From contig NZ_JAAOZF010000001.1 in the NCBI RefSeq assembly GCF_011759705.1, positions 989,152 through 1,053,151 on the forward strand: a stretch of DNA of 64,000 nucleotides. The letters are read 5' to 3'. This stretch comes from Microbacterium ulmi (GTDB lineage Bacteria > Actinomycetota > Actinomycetes > Actinomycetales > Microbacteriaceae). The notes under the pieces are model-generated. The model was not told where the DNA came from and did not search any database. It was given only the letters and a program-made list of their open reading frames with translations. Made by a program: the position numbers and the translations under genes. Within the stretch, counting starts at the first letter, position 1. Each line of letters starts with the position of its first letter. This document shows, piece after piece, positions 9,701-17,713 of the stretch.

Positions 9701-12700
9701 ACTTCTATCTCGTCGACGCGCCGCCCCCGGGCAAGCGGCTCGTGATCTCGACGAACGCGAGCGACGGTCAGGTGTCGCTGTCGCTCTACGGCAGCCGGGG
9801 CGCCGACCCCGACGCCGCGAGGCTCGGGCTCGCCGACGCGGGCCCCGTCCCCGGCACTCTCGTGACCGAGCAGACCGGCGCAGCCGACGCCCCTGCCGAG
9901 GCGGGGGCGGACGCGGGCACCGGCATCCCAGGGCAGGTGCTTCTCGATCAGTCCGTTCAGAGGGGCACGGGCCGGGCAGAGGTGGAGGCCGCCTCCACGG
10001 ATGCTGCGGCCGGCGAGCGGCTGCTCGTCCGGGTCGCGAGCGGCGATGGCCGCGCGAGCTCGTCGATGTACTCCCTGCGCGTCCAGTACATCGCGGAGCC
10101 CGTCGAGTCGGTGTGCAGCCCGTGGGTGCCCGTCCCCGCGGAACAGGCTGGGCGGATCGGCGTGAGCGATCCCGTCACCGACGACACGAACACGGTCTAC
10201 CTCATGGACACGCAGCGCTACGGCGACACGTACGGCGCCGACGGCGCCGACGCCGTGCGCGAGGCCCTGGAGGAGCTCACGGGAACGGGCCGGGTCGACG
10301 AGTCGACCGTGCAGGGCGCGGTTCTCTCGGTCGACGCCGACGACCGCGTGCGCGCCGCCCGCTCGATCCTCGACCAGAACCCCTGCTCCATGCAGGCGCG
10401 CCGCGGGCTCACGGCGGCGATCAACACATACGTCGCAGAGCAGCTGGGCGACCGGAGCGACCGGATCCGCTCCGTCGTGATCGTCGGCGGCGACGACATC
10501 GTCCCGATGGCGCCGGTGCCGCAGCACACGAGCCAGTTCACGGAGCAGAGCCACGCGGCCGACCTCCGGCTCGCAGAGCCGATCGGCGGCGGCGCCTGCC
10601 CGGCCGAGGTCGCGCCCGGCGCTCTCGACGCGTGCGCGACGCCGCTGTCGGCGGCGGCCGCGGCATCCGACATCCTCACCGACGATCCCTACGGCCTCGC
10701 GAACGCCTACCAGTCGCTCGGCGGGTTCCTCTACGTCCCGACGACGGCCCTCGGCCGGCTCGTCGAGACGCCGGACCAGATCCGGGCGACCGTCGAGCGC
10801 TTCATCGACGCGGAGGGCGTGCTCGAGGCGGACTCGACCGTCACGGCCGGATACGGCGCGTGGAGCGAGCTGCCCGACGACGTGACGACGGCGCTGTCGT
10901 GGCGGTCGACGTCGAACGCCACGCTGGGATCGACGGCCGAGGACGGCACGTGGGACCTCGACGACGTGACGGGCGCGCTCTTCCCCGGCGAGGACGAGAG
11001 CCCCGCCGTCGTCTCGATCAACACGCACGCCGACGAACGGCGGATGCTGCCCGGTGTCCCCGGGGCGGAGAAGGGCGTCTTCCAGGATGCGGACCTGTTC
11101 ACCTCCGGCTCCGTCTCCGATGCGGATGCCGAAGACCTCGCGGGCTCGCTCATCTTCCTCATCGGCTGCCACGCGGGCAACGACCTGCCCACCGCGTACT
11201 ACGGCGAGGACTCCCTCGACTGGGTGGACGTCTTCTCGCGGGCGGGCGGCTACGTCGGCAACACGGGATACGGCCTCGCCAACAACGTCACGACGGCGCT
11301 CGGCGAGCGCCTGCTCGCCCTCTACGCGGACTGGATCGGCGTGGAGGCCGACGGGCGGAAGGTCTCGGCATCCGAGGCCCTCACCTACGCGAAGCAGTCC
11401 TACCTCGGCGGGCTCGGCCTGTACTCGGGCTACGACGAGAAGGTCCTCATGGGCGCCGTCTACTACGGCCTGCCGATGTACACGTTCGCCGACGCCGCGA
11501 CGACGAAGACCGCTCCCGTCCCCCGGATCCCGGCCGAGCTCGCACCGCTGCGGACGTCCGACGACGGGCTCTCGTCCGCGTCGCTGTCGCTGACTCCCGC
11601 GTTCCAGAAGCGGACGGTGCAGGATGCCGCGGGCAAGGACGTGTCGTACCTCGTCGCCGACGGGCAGAGCCCCGCCGTCGTGGCGGGCCAGCCCGTGCTG
11701 CCCAAGCTCGTGTCGCAGCTGCGCGCGGAGGAGGGCCTCACGCCGCGAGGCGTGCTGATCTCGGGCCTCACGTCCGAGATCGAGAGCGGCGTGACCCCCG
11801 CCATCGCCCAGCCCGGAGTGGGGGTCGACCAGACGAGCGCGGACCGCACGGGCGCCGCGTTCCCGTCGAGCTTCGCGACGATCACCCGGCAGGACACCCC
11901 CGACGGACCCGCCGACTTCGTCGTCGTGACACCGGGTCGCGTCCAGGCCCCGCGCGGTGGGGCCGTCGGCACGGGGGCGCTCGAGCGGTTCACGCGGCTC
12001 GATCTCGAGATCGTGTACGCAGACGAGACGTCGGACGACACGACGCCGCCCGCGATCTCGGGCATCGACACGTCGCGCGGCTTCGAGTTCCGCGTGGACG
12101 GGACGGGCTCTGCCGTCGCTCGCGGCATCCTGCTCGTGCAGTACGAGGGCGACACGCAGTGGCTGCCGCTCAGCGCCACGATCTCGGCCTCGGGGGCGGG
12201 GCGCGTCCAGCTGCCGGACGACGATCGCGCCTACCGCTGGATCCTGCAGGCGGCGGATGCCGCGGGCAATGTCGCCGTCGACACCAACCGGGGACAGCTC
12301 CCCGTCGAGGACGCGCCGGCGCCCGTGCTCGAGGTGGCGGGCGCCGCCGCGACGGTCCCGCTCGGCGAGGCGCTGCGCCGCGCGGTCGAGGTGACCGATG
12401 CGACGGCGGGCGACGCGCTCACCGCCCGGCTCGCGCTCGAGGCGACGGACGGATCGGCGGTCGGAGGCGGCTCGATCGTCCCCGTCGTGACGGGCGACGA
12501 CGGCAGGACACGTGCCGTGATCGATCAGCGCTTCACGACGCCGGGCGCGTACATCGCCACGCTGACGGTGTGCCGCGGGCGGGCGTGCTCCGACCTGCGG
12601 ATCGAGGTGAGCGTCCCGCTGCCCAACTCCGCGCCGACGGCATCCGTGACGCTCACGTCCGACACGGATCCCGTCGAGGCGGGATCGCGGCTCACGGCCC

Positions 12701-13743
12701 ACGCGGTCGGCGCCGACCCCGACGGGGATGCCGTCACGCTCGCGTACGCGTGGACCCGCAACGGCGCGCCCCTTGCCGATCAGAGCGGCTCGACGCTCTG
12801 GCTCGCCGAGGTCGGCGCGACGCCCGGCGACGTCATCCGCGTCACCGTGACGCCGTCCGACGGGCTCACGGAGGGCCATGCGGCGGCGGCCGAGGCGACG
12901 GTGGCGACGCCGCCCCCCGTCCCGCAGATCTCGGCGAGCGCGACGAACGCCTCCGGCGCGTACGTGGAGGGCTCGTGGAGCACGACGCCCGTCACGGTCA
13001 CCTTCACGTGCTCGGGCATCGCGGCACTCGACTGCAGCGCGCCGCAGACGGTCTCGGCCGACACGGGCACGGCGGGAGTCGTCGTCACAGGCACGGTGCA
13101 CGACATCCTCGGCCGCACGGCGACGACCTCGATCCGCGTGCACGTCGACGCGACGGCGCCGGCGCTCGCGCCGTCGGTGACTCCGCCGACGGTCGCGCAG
13201 GGCGGGACGGCGACCGCGACGGCGAACGCGACGGATGCCGGCTCCGGCGTCGCGACGCAGTCCTGCGACACCCCGCTGACCTCGACCCCCGGCCCCGCCT
13301 CCGTCGCGTGCCGCGCGACGGACAACGCGGGCAACACGGCGACCTCCGCGGCCGTCTACACCGTGCAGGCGCCGAGCGCGAAGACGTGCAAGGGTGTGCT
13401 CGACCGCACGGCCCAGATCCCGCTCGAGGCCGACGGGTCGAGCGTGTTCCTGCGCACGTCGGGCGTGCCGATCACCTTCCGCGCGTGCGACGCCGACGGC
13501 AAGCCCATCGGCACGAAGGGGTTCGTCAGGTCCGTGACCCTCGTCTCGACCACGACGCTGCCGAAGAACGCGAAGATCAACGAGCTCTGGTACATCCCGA
13601 TCACGGGCTTCGTCTATGTGAAGGCCGCGGACGCCTGGCTCGGCCAGATCTCGACCGTCAAGCTCGCGGGCGGCAAGAAGTACACGTACAAGGTCCTCCT
13701 CGCGGACGGCACGTCGTTCACCTTCACCTTCGGAGTCAAGTGA
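6790..13743 (+). CDS. Giant secreted protein with C25/caspase-like peptidase core and PIYRL repeats
   Basis: The 2317-residue product begins with a Sec signal peptide (RR in the n-region, hydrophobic stretch at about 14-30, likely cleavage near residue 35). The N-terminal ~450 residues contain PD40-like beta-propeller repeats such as VVFTSTADDLVAGDANG. Nine PIYRL pentapeptides fill residues 498-547. A PPC-like beta domain lies around 970-1040. The central region has a C25 (gingipain)-type His-Cys pair: His1413 in INTHADER and Cys1460 in IGCHAGND, with expected spacing and hydrophobic strands. Several Ig/PKD-like modules and a basic C-terminal domain follow; there is no LPXTG or membrane anchor. 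It sits between the cyclase (ATGA overlap) and the PycTM-like gene (TGATG overlap). The peptidase assignment is by motif and proteolysis is unproven. Confidence 0.75.
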   Translation: MIQAVLPRRAVATTGIAALLLAGLVTVAAPDAPAADAAPLPAGAETFEVAGGQGGASDSVFLTADAQRVVFTSTADDLVAGDANGLPDVFLSTAAQGSDDPFSGTPTLVSTPDGPVGAARANGASDEAVASMDGRIVAFTSSATNLVDLPSTGDGRTYVYVRDTLKNTTFRIQGSAEPNGSSSRPDLSDDGRRLVFTSDADNLGAPGDDVNGAQDSFVVDLDADGDGTYGDLELVRLFPGATVPTGTRDAVISGNGRVVGILTRWSPEGGSVSDLDTLYALTLDPGELGFLPGSTWIATRVLGRASIDATGRAFAYVQDAACGEQPTVIASALGYSSGAFSIAVGTIGADQRSGSVADPVISADASTVAWTTTVPAFDFGNGGVPSPPLPEPVVRMQRPSWWDSMATEQVPCSGILFGEWYDVAEGSHASLSASGRTVAFQTPGPGRIHVVDSHSNDGLSIANTQGQIIAPSFVTEVPISSIPLASLRGYAATLADSPIYRLPIYRLPIYRLPIYRLPIYRLLVDDSPIYRLPIYRLPIYRLPIYRLDLPGGWPQVLEGTPFQGELIQTVTLDDVLAWANENPGTDAGIRIRSLTLVDVGLEGSGLDSLSLASYALGGARVADLPIPGTGSTAARWQARIDAQGLQIRVDDDTVLAELDAAGLDIAASGIDLLSLSGLDDDVIDDTLLGSMQIDPALLPGTPLGDLDVTTLDASALTALFGDAGITGTLAAPSAPLLGTATFGDLAKGASSLTFGTVLFSLLDAESYPWEQVAATSIDPRAASRATGMSCVGGARCGTTAPFRFTFDAGPGDPTGFEAPTASITLPAGTVPILLVARGSGPYTAWNDAAQYDGPLTTDGQLVTVPMADTQAGTVFELDATYSFSTVVGHPLATASLTSGSQRVESALGGEQPLALWDDPEHNWSPETGWQPGHEGVVLKEGTLYYEWISPAWLDNDDNTGQPIQGPAGDEDFYLVDAPPPGKRLVISTNASDGQVSLSLYGSRGADPDAARLGLADAGPVPGTLVTEQTGAADAPAEAGADAGTGIPGQVLLDQSVQRGTGRAEVEAASTDAAAGERLLVRVASGDGRASSSMYSLRVQYIAEPVESVCSPWVPVPAEQAGRIGVSDPVTDDTNTVYLMDTQRYGDTYGADGADAVREALEELTGTGRVDESTVQGAVLSVDADDRVRAARSILDQNPCSMQARRGLTAAINTYVAEQLGDRSDRIRSVVIVGGDDIVPMAPVPQHTSQFTEQSHAADLRLAEPIGGGACPAEVAPGALDACATPLSAAAAASDILTDDPYGLANAYQSLGGFLYVPTTALGRLVETPDQIRATVERFIDAEGVLEADSTVTAGYGAWSELPDDVTTALSWRSTSNATLGSTAEDGTWDLDDVTGALFPGEDESPAVVSINTHADERRMLPGVPGAEKGVFQDADLFTSGSVSDADAEDLAGSLIFLIGCHAGNDLPTAYYGEDSLDWVDVFSRAGGYVGNTGYGLANNVTTALGERLLALYADWIGVEADGRKVSASEALTYAKQSYLGGLGLYSGYDEKVLMGAVYYGLPMYTFADAATTKTAPVPRIPAELAPLRTSDDGLSSASLSLTPAFQKRTVQDAAGKDVSYLVADGQSPAVVAGQPVLPKLVSQLRAEEGLTPRGVLISGLTSEIESGVTPAIAQPGVGVDQTSADRTGAAFPSSFATITRQDTPDGPADFVVVTPGRVQAPRGGAVGTGALERFTRLDLEIVYADETSDDTTPPAISGIDTSRGFEFRVDGTGSAVARGILLVQYEGDTQWLPLSATISASGAGRVQLPDDDRAYRWILQAADAAGNVAVDTNRGQLPVEDAPAPVLEVAGAAATVPLGEALRRAVEVTDATAGDALTARLALEATDGSAVGGGSIVPVVTGDDGRTRAVIDQRFTTPGAYIATLTVCRGRACSDLRIEVSVPLPNSAPTASVTLTSDTDPVEAGSRLTAHAVGADPDGDAVTLAYAWTRNGAPLADQSGSTLWLAEVGATPGDVIRVTVTPSDGLTEGHAAAAEATVATPPPVPQISASATNASGAYVEGSWSTTPVTVTFTCSGIAALDCSAPQTVSADTGTAGVVVTGTVHDILGRTATTSIRVHVDATAPALAPSVTPPTVAQGGTATATANATDAGSGVATQSCDTPLTSTPGPASVACRATDNAGNTATSAAVYTVQAPSAKTCKGVLDRTAQIPLEADGSSVFLRTSGVPITFRACDADGKPIGTKGFVRSVTLVSTTTLPKNAKINELWYIPITGFVYVKAADAWLGQISTVKLAGGKKYTYKVLLADGTSFTFTFGVK
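8281..8430 (+). repeat. 15-bp tandem repeat encoding PIYRL x9
   Basis: Five 15-bp units (8281-8355), a 15-bp interruption encoding LVDDS (8356-8370) and four more units (8371-8430) encode nine perfect PIYRL pentapeptides. The DNA units differ at third positions (CCC/CCG, CGG/CGC, CTG/CTC), so the peptide is conserved beyond what recent duplication would need. Confidence 0.95.
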
Positions 13744-14246
13744 TGGCTGAATCCGACCGCGACCCGGGGGCACTGGCGGCCGACATGCTCGCCGAGGTGC
13801 GCGAGGAGATCGACCGCGCGGACCAGAAGGCGTCGCTGCTCATCGGCAGCCTCGGCATCGCGTTCAGCATCGTGCTGAGCGGAGTGCTGAGCGGCTCGTG
13901 GAGCCCCGCCTCCCTCGGGCCCGCCGCGACGGTGCTCTGGTCGGTGTGCGCCGTCGCGGCCGCCGGCTCCGTGCTCGCCGCCGCGCTCGCGGTCTGGCCT
14001 CGCCTGAGCCGCGCTCCGGGGTCGGGCGCGATCACCTACTGGGGGCAGATCCGGCAGTTCGCCTCTCCGGAGGAGGTGGGCGAGGCGCTCCTGGAGCGCG
14101 GGCTGCAGCCGCCCGAGCGGACGTATCAGCAGCTGCTGGTGCTCTCGGCGCTCGTGCAGCGCAAGTATCGCGCGATCCGCTCGTCGATGGTCCTCGCCGG
14201 CATCGCGTCGCTGCTCGTGGTCGCGTCCTTCCTCTTCGCGATCTGA
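13743..14246 (+). CDS. Three-helix membrane protein resembling Pycsar effector PycTM
   Basis: The 167-residue protein has a charged N-terminal helix ending in the D-x-KAsLL motif (RADQKASLL, residues 26-33), hydrophobic helices at about 31-52 and 62-85, a cytoplasmic linker with YWGQIRQF, the helix LLVLSALVQRKYRAIRSS, and a last hydrophobic helix at 147-166. This order matches the PycTM family (PF18967), the membrane effector that responds to cyclic nucleotides in Pycsar anti-phage systems. The family call is by eye. Its ATG shares one base with the stop of the giant secreted protein, so it is third in the cyclase operon. A role as messenger-gated membrane effector is inference. Confidence 0.7.
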   Translation: MAESDRDPGALAADMLAEVREEIDRADQKASLLIGSLGIAFSIVLSGVLSGSWSPASLGPAATVLWSVCAVAAAGSVLAAALAVWPRLSRAPGSGAITYWGQIRQFASPEEVGEALLERGLQPPERTYQQLLVLSALVQRKYRAIRSSMVLAGIASLLVVASFLFAI

Positions 14247-14261
14247 CCGCCCCGGGGGGCA

Positions 14262-14267
14262 TAGGCT
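14262..14267 (+). promoter_or_regulatory. -10 hexamer of probable leaderless promoter
   Basis: TAGGCT, then 6 nt, then the GTG start of the GNAT gene. It lies 15 nt after the cyclase-operon stop, so the GNAT gene probably has its own transcript. Confidence 0.5.
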
Positions 14268-14273
14268 GGCGCC

Positions 14274-14750
14274 GTGGGCGCGGGGGCCGAAGTCACGATC
14301 CGCGACATCCGCGTCGAGGATGCCGGCGAGGTCCTGACCCTGCAGCGTGCGGCCTTCGTGCAGGAGGCGCTCATCTACGCGACGCCCCGCATGGCGCCGC
14401 TGACGCAGACGCTCGACGAGCTCACGGCCGAGCTGCACGACAACCTCGGGCTCGTGGCGCACCTGGGCCCCCGCATGGTCGGGGCGGTCCGCGCGCGGCG
14501 CGACGGAGCCCTGCTGCTCGTCGGCCGCCTCGCGATCGCACCGGACGTGCAGGGCCTCGGGATCGGCTCGAGGCTCCTGAGCGCTGTCGAAGAGCGCGGG
14601 CGCGGGGCCGGCGCCGCCGAGGCCGAGCTGTTCACGGGCTCGCTCAGCGCCGCGAACCTGCGCCTCTACGAGCGCTCCGGCTACGCCGAGGCGCAGCGCG
14701 TGCCGGGGGACGACGGCATCGAGCAGGTCTTCCTTCGCAAGCGCCTCTAG
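14274..14750 (+). CDS. GNAT-family N-acetyltransferase
   Basis: The 158-residue single-domain protein has the GNAT acetyl-CoA-binding motif A as RLAIAPDVQGLGIGSRLL (V-x-P-x-x-Q/R-G-x-G-x pattern) and the motif-B region NLRLYERSGYAEAQR. The acceptor could be an amine, antibiotic or protein N-terminus and cannot be told. GTG at 14274 is chosen because TAGGCT lies 6 nt upstream, giving a leaderless start. The stop TAG at 14748-14750 is part of the Shine-Dalgarno of the next gene. Confidence 0.85.
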   Translation: MGAGAEVTIRDIRVEDAGEVLTLQRAAFVQEALIYATPRMAPLTQTLDELTAELHDNLGLVAHLGPRMVGAVRARRDGALLLVGRLAIAPDVQGLGIGSRLLSAVEERGRGAGAAEAELFTGSLSAANLRLYERSGYAEAQRVPGDDGIEQVFLRKRL

Positions 14751-14759
14751 GAGACGACG

Positions 14760-16151
14760 ATGGATGCCGCGACCCGCGCCGAGCTGGATGCCCTGCGCGC
14801 ACGCGCGTACGGTCCGGCAGCCGACATCCAGGCCGATCCGGGTGCGATCGCGCGCCTCGAGCTGCTGGAGCGGATCGTCCACGGCGCAGCCTCGGCATCG
14901 GCCGGGCGCTCTCCTCCGGGCACGCGCGCCGGCGACGGGAACGATCCGTGGGCCGGAGAGCCGGCGACCCGGCCGCTCGACGGCGGGATCGGGGACGCGT
15001 CCGGCGATGGCGTCGGCGTTGCCCGTGACCCCGGATACCCGCGCGACCCCGGCGACCCGCGCGACCCCGGATACCCGCGCGACCCCGGCGACCCGCGTGA
15101 CCCCGGATACCAGCGCGACGCCGGCGACGAGGGCGTCGAGCCGGCGCGGCGGCGGCGCACCGGCCGCACCGCCGTCGTGGGCGCTGCGGCCGTCGCCGCG
15201 CTGCTGATGGGAGGGTGGGCCGTGTCCGCGCTGCGGGCGGCACCGGATGCCGAGCCCGCTGCCACCGCAGAGCAGGCGTCGTACGGGCTTCCGGAGGGTG
15301 CCGTCGTGCTCCTCACGCTCCCGATGGACGGGCAGTTCGGCAGCTACGGCACGCCCCCCGAGGGCGAGGTCCCCGACTTCCCCGTGCAGGGGCGCCTGCG
15401 CTGGACCGACTACCTCGGCGACTACTACGGGAGCGAGCTCTGGATCGGAGGGATCGACCGCGGCACGTCCGACATGCTGTGCATCGTCCTGGTGCACGCA
15501 GATGCGACGCGGGGCCGATGCGAGCCGCATGGCCGGTGGGAGCGCGGAGCGCTGTTCGTGCCGGTGCCCTACGCCTCGATCGATCCGGCCGAGCGCCCCG
15601 ACGGGCTCGGCCTGGGTCAGAGCCTCGGTTTCTGGTGGGCCGCCGACCGCTCCGTCTACATCGTCCGAGGAGCGGCCTCGCTCATCGAGGGGACGCAGGC
15701 TGCGGCATCCCCTCACCCGGCTCGTTTCCGCGCGCCCGCCGACTCGATCCTGCTCCTGCGCGTGCCGGTCGGCGGGTCGATCGACGGAGACGAGAGCATG
15801 CCCGCGGCCGGCATGCCGCGGGTTCCTGCACTGTGGGAGGTGCGGTGGGCGCGAGCGCTCGGCGAGTTCTACGGGTTCGGCCTGTGGCTCGGCGCCGCCG
15901 AGGTCGACGGCGGAGACCGGCTGTGCATCGTGGTCGCCGGCACCGGCACCGCCTACGTCAAGAGCGCGTGCGGGCCTCGCGAGGGCTGGGAGCGCGGCGG
16001 GCTGTTCGTGTCCGTCCCGTACTCCCAGATCGATCCGGACGAGCTGCCCGCCGGCCTCGCGTCGGGTGAGCGCCTGGGCTTCTGGTGGACGCCCGACGAC
16101 AGCGTGCGGGTGCTCGGCGGCGGCTCCCGCCCCGCCGACGCCTTCGGCTGA
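14760..16151 (+). CDS. Membrane-anchored protein with RDPG repeats and duplicated outer domain
   Basis: I do not recognise a named family for this 463-residue protein. Residues 1-40 are a charged helix seen at the start of many actinobacterial anchored proteins. Residues 89-124 are six RDPGxx hexapeptides. One transmembrane helix lies at about 140-160 after an RRRR cluster. The outer part is an internal duplication: each half runs from VVLLTLPMDG or ILLLRVPVGG through LGxFYGxxLWxG, LCIVV, WERGxLFVxVPY and ending GFWW. It reads as an anchored two-domain surface protein. The ATG is preceded by TAGGAG with good spacing, overlapping the GNAT stop, so the two genes may be cotranscribed. Confidence 0.7.
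   Translation: MDAATRAELDALRARAYGPAADIQADPGAIARLELLERIVHGAASASAGRSPPGTRAGDGNDPWAGEPATRPLDGGIGDASGDGVGVARDPGYPRDPGDPRDPGYPRDPGDPRDPGYQRDAGDEGVEPARRRRTGRTAVVGAAAVAALLMGGWAVSALRAAPDAEPAATAEQASYGLPEGAVVLLTLPMDGQFGSYGTPPEGEVPDFPVQGRLRWTDYLGDYYGSELWIGGIDRGTSDMLCIVLVHADATRGRCEPHGRWERGALFVPVPYASIDPAERPDGLGLGQSLGFWWAADRSVYIVRGAASLIEGTQAAASPHPARFRAPADSILLLRVPVGGSIDGDESMPAAGMPRVPALWEVRWARALGEFYGFGLWLGAAEVDGGDRLCIVVAGTGTAYVKSACGPREGWERGGLFVSVPYSQIDPDELPAGLASGERLGFWWTPDDSVRVLGGGSRPADAFG
15024..15131 (+). repeat. 18-bp tandem repeat encoding RDPG(Y/D)(P)
   Basis: Six 18-bp units encode RDPGYP and RDPGDP alternately, the last two degenerate (RDPGYQ, RDAGDE). The alternation implies duplication of a 36-bp unit. 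The repeat lies in the cytoplasmic linker before the transmembrane helix. Confidence 0.9.
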
Positions 16152-16164
16152 CCGGCAACCGCAC

Positions 16165-16170
16165 TATCGT
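16165..16170 (+). promoter_or_regulatory. -10 hexamer of probable leaderless promoter
   Basis: TATCGT followed by TGCTGC and the GTG start of the LysE-family gene. Confidence 0.5.
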
Positions 16171-16176
16171 TGCTGC

Positions 16177-16815
16177 GTGGTCCCGCCCGACAGACTCCTC
16201 GCCTTCTCGCTCGCCGCCCTCGTGCTGATCGTCATCCCCGGACCCGCGGTCCTGTTCTCGGTCGGCCGGACCCTGGCGCTCGGCCGTACGGGGGGCCTGC
16301 TGAGCGTGATCGGCGTCGCGCTCGGGCTCATCCCGATCGTGGGAGCCGTCGCGCTCGGCGTCGGGGGCCTCGTCGCGCAGTCCGTCCCGCTCTTCGTCGC
16401 CCTCAAGGTCGTGGGCGCCCTGTACCTCGTGTACCTCGGCATTCAGGCGATCCGCCATCGCAAGGATGCCGCGGCCCCCGTCGGCCCGTCGACGCTGCCG
16501 CGCTCGCACGGGCGTCAGCTGCTGCAGGGCTTCGTCGTCGGCATCACGAACCCCAAGACGATCGCGTTCTTCGTCGCGGTGCTTCCGCAGTTCGTCGACC
16601 TGCGCGCCGGATCGGTGCCGCTGCAGATGCTCGAGCTCGGACTCGTGTTCGCCGTGATCGCCGTCGTCTCCGACGCCGTGTGGGTGTTCGTCGCGGCCGG
16701 GGCCCGCGCGTGGTTCGCGCGCTCGCCGAAGCGCGTCGAGCGGCTCACGGCGACGGGCGGCGGCATGATGATCGGGCTCGGCGGCATCCTCGCGGTCAGC
16801 GGCGACCCGCACTGA
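16177..16815 (+). CDS. LysE/RhtB-family amino-acid exporter
   Basis: The 212-residue membrane protein has the LysE superfamily pattern: an N-terminal helix with IPGPAVLFSVGRTLALGRTGGL, a second helix pair, a conserved YLVYLGIQAIR turn, and FVVGITNPKTIAFFVAVLPQF in the second half. Family members export lysine, threonine, homoserine or related solutes; the substrate is not predictable here. GTG at 16177 fits a leaderless start (TATCGT 6 nt upstream) and the family's usual ~200 residues, although the frame is open much further upstream. It converges on an SDR gene 25 bases downstream. Confidence 0.88.
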   Translation: MVPPDRLLAFSLAALVLIVIPGPAVLFSVGRTLALGRTGGLLSVIGVALGLIPIVGAVALGVGGLVAQSVPLFVALKVVGALYLVYLGIQAIRHRKDAAAPVGPSTLPRSHGRQLLQGFVVGITNPKTIAFFVAVLPQFVDLRAGSVPLQMLELGLVFAVIAVVSDAVWVFVAAGARAWFARSPKRVERLTATGGGMMIGLGGILAVSGDPH

Positions 16816-16840
16816 CGGGCATCGGCCGCGCTGATCCTCG

Positions 16841-17713
16841 TCAGCCCAGGAAGATGTCGGGGAACAGCTCGTCGTCGGGCGTGCCCGGGACGGCGGCGTA
16901 CCCGGAGAGGTCGGTAATGCCGGCATCCCGCAGCACGTCCTCGACGATGAGCGTCTGCCCCGTGTACTCGCGCGACGGCTCGAGCAGCACGTGGTAGGCC
17001 GCGTCGGCGTAGATCTCGGGAGTGCGGCTGACTCTCATCATGGCGTCCCCGCCGAGCGCGAACCGCACGGCGGCCGTCGCGATCGTCGTCTGCGGCCACA
17101 GCGTGTTGGCCGCGATGCCGAGCTTCGCGAACTCGGCGGCCATGCCGAGCGTCGCCATCGTCATCCCGTACTTCGCAAGCGTGTAGCCCGTGTGCGCGCC
17201 GAGCCATTTCGGATCGAGGTTGAGCGGCGGCGACAGCGACAGGATGTGCGGGTTCGGCGCGTCCTTGAGGATCGGCGCCGCCGCGCGGCTCAGCATGAAC
17301 GTGCCGCGCACATTGACGTCCTGCATGAGGTCGTACTTCTTCGCCGGCAGGTCGAGCGAGCGAGACAGGTCGATGACGGACGCGTTGTTGACGACGATGT
17401 CGATGCCGCCGAACTCGCCCTGGGTCTTGAGCACCGCCTCCGTGATGTCGTCGTCGTTGCGCACGTCGCCGACGATCGGGAGCGCGCGGCCTCCGGCATC
17501 CTGGATCTGCTCTGCGGCCGAGTGGACGGTGCCCTCGAGCTTGGGGTGCGGCGTGCCGGTCTTGGCGAGGAGGGCGACGTTGGCGCCGTCGCGCGCGGCG
17601 CGCAGCGCGATCACGAGGCCGATGCCGCGGCTGCCGCCCGACATCAGGATGGTCTTGCCGGCCAGTGTCTTGTCGGTCATGTCGGTCACGTCGGTCATGT
17701 CGGTCACTTTCAC
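16841..17713 (-). CDS. SDR oxidoreductase, HSDL2-like
   Basis: The 290-residue short-chain dehydrogenase has the cofactor motif SGGSRGIG (TGxxxGxG class), the NNAS motif, the active-site YTLAK and the family's long C-terminal half. The pattern LSLSPPLNLDPKW and Trp-rich stretches match the HSDL2-like group associated with lipid metabolism. The GTG at 17711-17713 is chosen because GGAGGTGA lies just upstream on this strand. Three more in-frame starts follow because the N-terminus repeats M/V-T-D (MTDVTDMTDKT), coded by a 9-bp microrepeat. Substrate unknown. Confidence 0.85.
   Translation of the reverse strand: MKVTDMTDVTDMTDKTLAGKTILMSGGSRGIGLVIALRAARDGANVALLAKTGTPHPKLEGTVHSAAEQIQDAGGRALPIVGDVRNDDDITEAVLKTQGEFGGIDIVVNNASVIDLSRSLDLPAKKYDLMQDVNVRGTFMLSRAAAPILKDAPNPHILSLSPPLNLDPKWLGAHTGYTLAKYGMTMATLGMAAEFAKLGIAANTLWPQTTIATAAVRFALGGDAMMRVSRTPEIYADAAYHVLLEPSREYTGQTLIVEDVLRDAGITDLSGYAAVPGTPDDELFPDIFLG

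Noticed and set aside
6244..13773. 2509-codon open frame on the minus strand opposite the giant secreted protein
   Set aside because: Long antisense frames are expected at this GC content. The plus frame has a signal peptide, domains and coupled neighbours; the antisense product is Arg/Gly/Ala-rich with no domain.
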